Source of the DNA: a virus
IMG/VR virus record: IMGVR_UViG_3300033148_000546
Span: 1 to 20,703 of that record
Strand: one strand, 5' to 3'
DNA: 20,703 nucleotides
The position numbers were made by a program, and so were the translations under genes. Positions 15,659 to 20,703 of this stretch are shown in pieces. Position 1 is the stretch's first letter. Each line of letters begins with the position of its first letter. The notes beneath the pieces were generated by a model that worked only from the letters and a program-made list of their open reading frames with translations, was not told the DNA's origin and did no database searches.

Positions 15659-16506
15659 TACTTCATTTTTTCCTTGCCTTCAAGAAGGTCTCTGTACCGC
15701 TGCTGATTACCTTCAGCTTTTGGCCCTTTCCAGTATTCTGAGTTCTTATTGCCCATCATACTTTCAAAGTTCTTCATCTCGTCCTCAATAGCGCCCTTGA
15801 GGTTATCACCGGCACCTGGGACTAATGTGGTAGCAGGATTAATGTCGAGAGCCATATCAATCAGCCATTTCAAAGCCCCCTGATCAGAAGACAAGGGAGA
15901 ACCATCTGCAAATCTGGCTCCCCATATCTTATCCTTTACTCCATCTGGAGCGGTATCAAGAAGACCGTTAATCCGGTTTAAATTAGCGCGATACTCTGTA
16001 CCCCAGTCAGCACGTAGAGCATCTTCTGTTTCAGCTTGAATCTTGGCATCATTCTCAGCCATTGCTTCGACAATCTTCTCTTCGTTCTGGTAATGCCATT
16101 CAATAGCCTCTTTGGCCATATTGGCAGGCATGTTCTTTCCGTGAGCAAACTCAAGAAAGTCGTCGATAATCGGTTTATCGTCCTCACCAACCACAAGACC
16201 GTCATCAAATGTCAGATCGTACTTATCGGCAGAGGCAGGAATACCATTACCCTCTCGCCATTCGGCCTTTGCTTCGTCTGTGCCTTCTGTGGGGAACTCT
16301 GAGACCTTTTTATACTCGCCTGACCGCATCTTATTATTAGCCGCGATAAGGCCATCAAACGCCGCGCTAGGACTTGCATAGCGGGATAAAGCATTTAGTT
16401 TGCCTTCATCCTCGCCAGCATAGTTCTCACGCCATGTATCAGGGTACTGTGCAGGCTCTACAACCTCTTCCACCACTTCTTCGATAACTTCTGCTGCTTC
16501 AGCCAT
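15658..16506 (-). CDS. Capsid assembly scaffold protein
   Basis: This 282-aa, strongly acidic protein lies directly before the major capsid gene, the usual place for a scaffold. The N-terminus is a Glu/Val-rich stretch (residues 3-18). The middle is helical and charged (AEAIEWHYQNEEKIVEAMAEND-like, about 130-175). The end is basic and helical (EYWKGPKAEGNQQ, then RYRDLLEGKEKMK), as in podovirus scaffolds, where the C-terminal helix docks on the coat protein. It starts at ATG 16506 with a strong ribosome binding site (GAGGAG), one base after the previous stop. It is expected to guide procapsid assembly and then leave the head. The call rests on position, charge and the C-terminal pattern. Confidence 0.8.
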   Translation of the reverse strand: MAEAAEVIEEVVEEVVEPAQYPDTWRENYAGEDEGKLNALSRYASPSAAFDGLIAANNKMRSGEYKKVSEFPTEGTDEAKAEWREGNGIPASADKYDLTFDDGLVVGEDDKPIIDDFLEFAHGKNMPANMAKEAIEWHYQNEEKIVEAMAENDAKIQAETEDALRADWGTEYRANLNRINGLLDTAPDGVKDKIWGARFADGSPLSSDQGALKWLIDMALDINPATTLVPGAGDNLKGAIEDEMKNFESMMGNKNSEYWKGPKAEGNQQRYRDLLEGKEKMK

Positions 16507-16507
16507 T

Positions 16508-16768
16508 TTATTCTCTCCTCAGTTTACTTGGGTTAAGCTTTAACATCTTGATAATCTGATTCCCTACATATCTTTTTCCTTCAGCAAAGGCGGTCTCGTG
16601 AGTATCGCCGGGGCGATAGGACATATCATTAGTCTTACAAACTTCTTCGATAATCCACTTCAAAGCTCTTTTCTGTAGCTCAGGACTAGCCTCACCTCTT
16701 TCCAGTTGTTGAATAGCGGTAGCGTCTGCTGCCTCGTAATCTGCGGGCTTGAAAGCGCCATTCTTCAT
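16508..16768 (-). CDS. Bbp19-like small phage structural protein
   Basis: This 86-aa protein starts at ATG 16768 in an ATGA overlap with the portal gene. Its core matches the pattern of Bbp19-like phage proteins: a helix (LQKRALKWIIEEVC, about 31-44), then SYRPGDTHETAFAEGKRYVG (about 50-69) and a final helix (QIIKMLKLNP). The aromatic residue, the A-F-x-E-G-x-R and V-G positions are the conserved part. Bbp19 was named from a Bordetella phage structural protein; its exact function is not known. The location between portal and scaffold agrees with a minor head component. The family assignment is from memory of the pattern and needs a profile search. Confidence 0.65.
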   Translation of the reverse strand: MKNGAFKPADYEAADATAIQQLERGEASPELQKRALKWIIEEVCKTNDMSYRPGDTHETAFAEGKRYVGNQIIKMLKLNPSKLRRE

Positions 16769-18372
16769 TGCATTGCTGCCTCAACTGGAGCTATGGTTGC
16801 AGCTACATCAGCGCCTTGCTGCATTGTTTCTAGCATCTGGGTAGTCTGCTGGGACTCTTGAGCCTGTTTAACGGATATTTCTACATCACGCTTAGAATGT
16901 ACCCATTCAGCAGGTATCCCAACCGATGTCATTGCATCTCTTAAAGCTGTTGGTGTATCCATAATGTATAATGACGTTGGATCAAATTCAGCCGCCGAGG
17001 CTAGAAGCTCTCTTGCTTCAAGGAATTTCTGTCCTTTCTGCTGTTCAATAACGTCATGTAGGGGTGATTCATATTTAAACTCAACATCCATCCCTTTAAG
17101 ACTTGGCGGTATATCGTGAGGCGAACCAAAAGCACCAGCTCTCATCAGAATATCAAAGTCCAGCTCACAAACAGTACCGTTTCTCTCTGATTCCATAGGC
17201 TCAAAGATGGGCAATGCGCCGCGAATGTACTCTTGAACCCGTTGTCCTACCTCGTAAGCGGTCATTTCTGGCGCTCTTTCTGGTAGTGAAAGCTTATTCA
17301 GATAGAAGGCTTGAGCAATCATTGATCGAGAGTCGTTGATCATCTCGTCGCCAAAAGGAAGTCCTCTCAGGTCTTGAGTGATCGGCCTTAACGCAGAGCC
17401 TAACTTCTCATCATACTCATGGTCTACCCACGTTAAACCACCTGCATAGGTCGATACATCAGACCTCACAGCGTCTACGGTTGCTATCAAAGGTGGGTTT
17501 ACTGCCTTCTCACCAGCCTCCAATAAGGCATAAGTCATGGACTGGATTAATCTTGCATCAGGCAGCGCCGTGATAGTTGCAGGGCTGAAAGCATACTGAG
17601 AACCTGAAACAGTCTGCCATCTGGATATTGCGTATTCTTGATTCCACACAGGTACAGCTTCCATTACATGATCATGTTCAGTGTCGTAATAAATAGACCA
17701 AAATGGTTTCCCCTTGGCTTCACCTTCATACATATCGGCCTCACAGATAATATGCAGGCAATTAATCTTTTTGAATGGCTCTTTATCTGCTATCCGCGTG
17801 ACTTTCTCATCAACCTTCTTGAATAATCGGACAAGATCACGAGCAAATGGCTTCCACTTCCTACCAATAGTTCCCACCTTGCCCTCTTCATTTTCCTGCC
17901 AGACAACATCTCTTAAATGCCAGTTACGATGAATAAGACCATTAGCCTCACCATTCAGCCGACAGCTCACAACACATTGTCCAAATGCTGAGTAATCGTG
18001 GTCAGCTTCTTTCATAGCTCTATTAAACATCGCACCACGAGCATACATAGCCCTACGCTGTATTTTGGCTGTCCTCTCTAGCCATCGCTTGGCTTCGTTG
18101 TTCTCCCTCTCGTCATCTTCAGGAGCCATTCTGAACCACTCTTTTTCAGTGGGTCGTAACATAGCTCCGATCTGATCACCCAGGTCTCTCCGAGTTAAAA
18201 TAGGATATGAGGTCATCAAGTTGCCAGCAAACTCATTGCCGTGCTGCCTGCGGACAGTAAAATCTGCGCGCTCAGGATAGAAGTTCTCTGCAATCTCCTG
18301 AAGCAACGTAATGTAAGTCATTCGATCAGCGAATAACTTTTCTACCGTCTCTTTGATATGCTTGGCGTTCAA
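16765..18372 (-). CDS. Portal protein / head-to-tail connector (T7 gp8-like)
   Basis: This 535-aa protein has the length of T7 gp8 (536 aa) and the layout of podovirus connectors: an N-terminal helix, ENFYPERADF (about 29-38), RRDLGDQIGAMLRPTEKEWFRM (about 61-82), a middle beta region ending in WSIYYDTEHDHVM, then ALLEAGEKAVNPPLIAT and FYLNKLSLPERAPEMTAYEVGQR with a long C-terminal helix rich in Gln. It forms the dodecameric ring for packaging and tail attachment. The start codon is TTG: its TTGA overlaps the TGA stop of the upstream gene, with a weak GTGAG 8 bases before it, so translation probably depends on coupling. The first internal ATG (at 18321) has no ribosome binding site. Confidence 0.88.
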   Translation of the reverse strand: MNAKHIKETVEKLFADRMTYITLLQEIAENFYPERADFTVRRQHGNEFAGNLMTSYPILTRRDLGDQIGAMLRPTEKEWFRMAPEDDERENNEAKRWLERTAKIQRRAMYARGAMFNRAMKEADHDYSAFGQCVVSCRLNGEANGLIHRNWHLRDVVWQENEEGKVGTIGRKWKPFARDLVRLFKKVDEKVTRIADKEPFKKINCLHIICEADMYEGEAKGKPFWSIYYDTEHDHVMEAVPVWNQEYAISRWQTVSGSQYAFSPATITALPDARLIQSMTYALLEAGEKAVNPPLIATVDAVRSDVSTYAGGLTWVDHEYDEKLGSALRPITQDLRGLPFGDEMINDSRSMIAQAFYLNKLSLPERAPEMTAYEVGQRVQEYIRGALPIFEPMESERNGTVCELDFDILMRAGAFGSPHDIPPSLKGMDVEFKYESPLHDVIEQQKGQKFLEARELLASAAEFDPTSLYIMDTPTALRDAMTSVGIPAEWVHSKRDVEISVKQAQESQQTTQMLETMQQGADVAATIAPVEAAMQ

Positions 18373-18695
18373 CCTAATGTCTCACTTGCGCCAGAGAGGA
18401 TAGTAGAAGCTCGTCCACCTCTACGCTGCCTGCGTCTGGATGCAGTCTTCCTACGCTCCGCCTTACCTGTTTCTGGATCAGGAATAGGTTTAATTCGTCC
18501 TCTTGCTGCTATCTTTTCCTTAGCGGCTGCTTGAGTAGCCTTACGCTCTTCACGTACATCAGGAGCTTCTAGCTTGCCACCTTTCTTGAATGTTTCGCCG
18601 CCAGGATGAAATTTAGCTTTATCCATAACATTCATAACATCCGCGTCATACCCTAACTGTACTAATGTATCCTTAATGTTGCCTTTCTTACCCAT
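18369..18695 (-). CDS. Small basic protein between terminase and portal
   Basis: This 108-aa protein starts at ATG 18695 with a good ribosome binding site (AGGAGAAGG) in a TAATG overlap with the terminase stop. The N-terminal half is mixed. The C-terminal half is very basic (AERRKTASRRRQRRGG, about 78-93) and ends in RASTILSGASETLG. A basic stretch followed by an S/T-I/V-L ... LG ending recurs in small phage proteins encoded beside portal genes. Its charge suggests nucleic acid or terminase contact. It could be a head-tail or packaging accessory; no function is known to me. Confidence 0.65.
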   Translation of the reverse strand: MGKKGNIKDTLVQLGYDADVMNVMDKAKFHPGGETFKKGGKLEAPDVREERKATQAAAKEKIAARGRIKPIPDPETGKAERRKTASRRRQRRGGRASTILSGASETLG

Positions 18696-20041
18696 TACCT
18701 TCTCCTTCCGCTAATTACTTTAGGAGATTGGCCACGCTTGTTAAACGTCCTCTTCTGCTCAATCCATTCTAATGCTGAATTACTTTCTTTGGCCCCATAG
18801 TACCAAGCCATAATTACTGCGTCTCCATCGTCTGTAGATCGACCTAAATCTTTGCAGACATCTTCTTTTGACTTCGCTGCTATGCCGTTAGGCGTTACTT
18901 TGTAGGTTGCTGCCGTTAAATCACCTAGAACCTTGGCTCCGGGCGGTAATGATATTGGCGAGCCACCGGGCTGACCGGGATCAAGTGCTTCACGAAACAA
19001 CCATAATGCCGCTGTACGGGTATTGGTGAACTTTAACTTACCATCCCTGCTTCTTCGAGTAGACTTCTCAGCACCCTTGTATCCTTGTACGTCAACCTCA
19101 TTCTCATTTAGTATCTCGTACATTGAGCCGCCGTAACCGCCACCAAGATCAACAACGATAGTTGCGCTATTCCTACGGTTAGCAATAACGTGCCCAGCAC
19201 TCACGCTACCAATTCTATCTTTAGGGATTGATTTAGCAGGTATTGAGACTATTGGCGCGTACCAGCCATCATATCTTGGCGCTATCACCAATGGATCACT
19301 GCCACCACCAGTAGCATCTACACCTATCGAACACATAGGAATGCCTCGCGGGGGATCAGGTCGCCATCTCTGTTGGGCTAATCTCACCCATTCAGTCGGT
19401 ATGACCTGATTCGGAGCATCCCTGAATGAAGTCTTGAACCCACCCATGAGGACAGACCGAAGCTCTTCAGGCATAGAATCTAATTCTTTGTCGTAATCAG
19501 TCCCGTGTAAAAATGGATTATCTTGTACAGAAGCAGGGATATACGTGTATGACTTTGGAGTGATGTGCTTCTTTCTATCTTCCATCCACACAGGTTCAGG
19601 GCCATCAACCCAAACGTGTTTGTCTTCAGTGTCCAGTACAGCGTATCTCAGCTCTCCCGGTTTAGCCGGGTCTGGATGCTTATCGTCTAGCCATGGAGCA
19701 AACCATTCCACAACCCACAAACCTTCAGCAGATAATGGAGGATTGGTCGCAAGCACCACACGTTTCCTCTGATTGGGATCATCTGCACAACGCAACCAGC
19801 CCATTAATGTTCTTATTTGTATCTCGGCAAAGTGAGTAGCTTCGTCAATACCAATTAAGTCATGTGGATTACCCTGCCAATGTTGCTCGTCGCCTACCTT
19901 GGAAGCTGCACCAAAATCAATCACCTTCCCGTCTGGCCGCCTTAGCTTAGGAGGAGGGCTGCCATTAAACCCATCTTTACCACCGTTGAACTTCTGAGCT
20001 TCCTCCAGCAAGTGACCAAGATCGGTGTACTGCCTACGCAT
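18695..20041 (-). CDS. terL: Terminase large subunit, C-terminal part lacking Walker A
   Basis: This 448-codon frame holds most of a terminase large subunit. It has Walker B (DLIGIDEATHF, D66-E67), the LATNPP coupling motif (97-102) and the RNase H-like nuclease with GVDATGG (D242), VVDLGGGYGG (D298) and a DDGDAVIMAW end (D405/D407). Family members of this type are about 520-560 aa and carry a P-loop about 30 residues before RRQYTDL. Here the frame begins at MRRQYTDL, with no ribosome binding site before the ATG, while the matching N-terminus lies in another frame just upstream (20202-20042). The P-loop itself is in neither. As written it cannot give an active packaging ATPase. A deletion of about 80 bases (length 1 modulo 3) or an assembly error is likely. 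Confidence 0.88.
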   Translation of the reverse strand: MRRQYTDLGHLLEEAQKFNGGKDGFNGSPPPKLRRPDGKVIDFGAASKVGDEQHWQGNPHDLIGIDEATHFAEIQIRTLMGWLRCADDPNQRKRVVLATNPPLSAEGLWVVEWFAPWLDDKHPDPAKPGELRYAVLDTEDKHVWVDGPEPVWMEDRKKHITPKSYTYIPASVQDNPFLHGTDYDKELDSMPEELRSVLMGGFKTSFRDAPNQVIPTEWVRLAQQRWRPDPPRGIPMCSIGVDATGGGSDPLVIAPRYDGWYAPIVSIPAKSIPKDRIGSVSAGHVIANRRNSATIVVDLGGGYGGSMYEILNENEVDVQGYKGAEKSTRRSRDGKLKFTNTRTAALWLFREALDPGQPGGSPISLPPGAKVLGDLTAATYKVTPNGIAAKSKEDVCKDLGRSTDDGDAVIMAWYYGAKESNSALEWIEQKRTFNKRGQSPKVISGRRR

Positions 20042-20202
20042 AAAACGTCTGCTTTAGAGTGGTATGCATCCGTCTGAGGGCCGGGGCTAGGTATCCACGC
20101 CATATCCTTGGTTGCTGCCATAACCTCAGCAAATAGAGTCTCCCTGCCCTCTGGAGGCAAGGCTTCTATCTTCTCAAGAACTTCGGCAAGCATTCCGGGC
20201 AT
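19942..20202 (-). pseudogene. terL: Terminase large subunit N-terminal fragment, out of frame
   Basis: The first 54 codons (20202 to about 20041) encode the N-terminus of the terminase: a helix (MLAEVLEKIEALPPEGRE), then WIPSPGPQTDAYHSKADVL, the segment that normally runs directly into the P-loop. After ADVL the frame reads nonsense (CVGSTPILV...) over the region that encodes RRQYTDL in the neighbouring frame, and it ends at 19942. The ATG at 20202 overlaps the upstream stop (TAATG), so this is the original gene start. The fragment is annotated as part of a broken terL. An 86-aa product is possible but would have no expected function. Confidence 0.8.
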
Positions 20203-20696
20203 TAGGGTTTTCTCGGTGGGCCGCCATGTTCTTTGCCATCATCTATTGGCTGATAACCTTCACCCTTAAGAATTGGCGGATGCACAATTTCTTCGATCTT
20301 ATCCATCGTTATAACATCTCCCTGTTGAATTTCGATACCGTCCAAGTCATCTGGAACCGAGGCTGCATCAAGCATAGCTCCAGCTTTGGCAATATTAGCC
20401 AATCCTATTCCCTGTAACGCAGGCACATCAGGCGGGGATGTAAACTCCTGACCCATTGTATCCAAATTCCCTAACCAGCTATGTAAATGCCAGTCTTGAT
20501 CATCCATGGCACCTTTAAGGAAATGCATCTGTTGGGTGTTTGCGTCGATAGCTGCTTGATGTTCTTGAACTCGACGAGCCAAATCTCTTGCTCTTACTGT
20601 TGCTTTAATCCAAGCGTGAGAGTTTTCACACACTCCGTAGAGTGGAGCAGGTCTTAACAAGTCTGATTCTGGAGGAACACCAACTTCAATACCCAT
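20202..20696 (-). CDS. Unrecognised protein in the terminase small subunit position, possibly partial
   Basis: At least 164 aa, with ATG at 20696. The frame remains open to the window edge 7 bases upstream, so the start is not certain and no ribosome binding site can be seen. Residues about 28-65 form a charged amphipathic helix (KATVRARDLARRVQEHQAAID). A Pro/Ala/Gly-rich middle follows, and then an acidic end (DLDGIEIQQGD, MDKIEEIVHPP) and a basic PPRKP tail. Its stop overlaps the terminase ATG, which is where a small terminase subunit would lie, and the length would fit. I see no clear helix-turn-helix, so this role is only a suggestion. Confidence 0.55.
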   Translation of the reverse strand: MGIEVGVPPESDLLRPAPLYGVCENSHAWIKATVRARDLARRVQEHQAAIDANTQQMHFLKGAMDDQDWHLHSWLGNLDTMGQEFTSPPDVPALQGIGLANIAKAGAMLDAASVPDDLDGIEIQQGDVITMDKIEEIVHPPILKGEGYQPIDDGKEHGGPPRKP

Positions 20697-20703
20697 AGAA
20701 CGA

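Noticed and set aside
20030-20050. Programmed ribosomal frameshift joining the two terminase parts
   Set aside because: Even a perfect shift at the junction would not supply the absent Walker A segment, and no slippery sequence is evident.
19942-20202. The 86-codon frame as an independent small terminase subunit
   Set aside because: Its first 54 residues match the N-terminus of the large subunit and lead straight into the missing P-loop; the remainder is out-of-frame large subunit sequence.

Overview
This window is the structural (late) region of a tailed bacteriophage with a short-tailed, podovirus-like plan. Every supported gene lies on the minus strand, so transcription runs from the right edge (20.7 kb) to the left edge (1). 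Genes are packed tightly: most junctions are overlaps of the ATGA, TTGA or TAATG type, and only three non-coding gaps exceed 50 bp (14218-14271, 15477-15657 and 370-481). No plus-strand gene, tRNA, rRNA, CRISPR array or insertion sequence was seen. The phage nature is clear from the gene set. The host cannot be named; T7-like ejection proteins suggest a Gram-negative bacterium, but that is inference.

Order of transcription. The first block is DNA packaging: an unrecognised 164-aa protein, then a terminase large subunit that is broken in this sequence, then a small basic protein. Head assembly follows: portal/connector, a Bbp19-like small protein, scaffold, major capsid protein, and a small Gly/Ser/Thr-rich head protein. 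A clear Rho-independent terminator stands directly after the capsid block. Next come a conserved 150-aa phage protein, a tail tubular A (gp11-like) protein and a large tail nozzle (gp12-like) protein. The last block matches the T7 ejectosome in order: a small degenerate GNAT-like protein (gp13 position), a gp14-like protein, a gp15-like protein and a 2549-aa protein in the gp16 position. The start of a coiled-coil gene runs off the left edge.

Two points deserve most attention. First, the terminase reading frame is interrupted at about 20041. The frame upstream ends just before where the ATPase P-loop should be and the frame downstream resumes just after it, so about 80 bp containing Walker A appear to be missing (true deletion, defective genome or assembly error). 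Second, the 2549-aa protein is a polyvalent virion protein. Between a hydrophobic N-terminal region and a conserved C-terminal region it carries two GNAT-like domains, an ADP-ribosyltransferase-like domain with a long acidic insert, and an HExxH zincin-like protease domain. If it is ejected with the genome as T7 gp16 is, it would deliver a set of host-modifying enzymes at the start of infection.

A 15-base element with one mismatch is found in both large gaps, upstream of the capsid gene and upstream of the coiled-coil gene. It is a candidate late promoter or control element.
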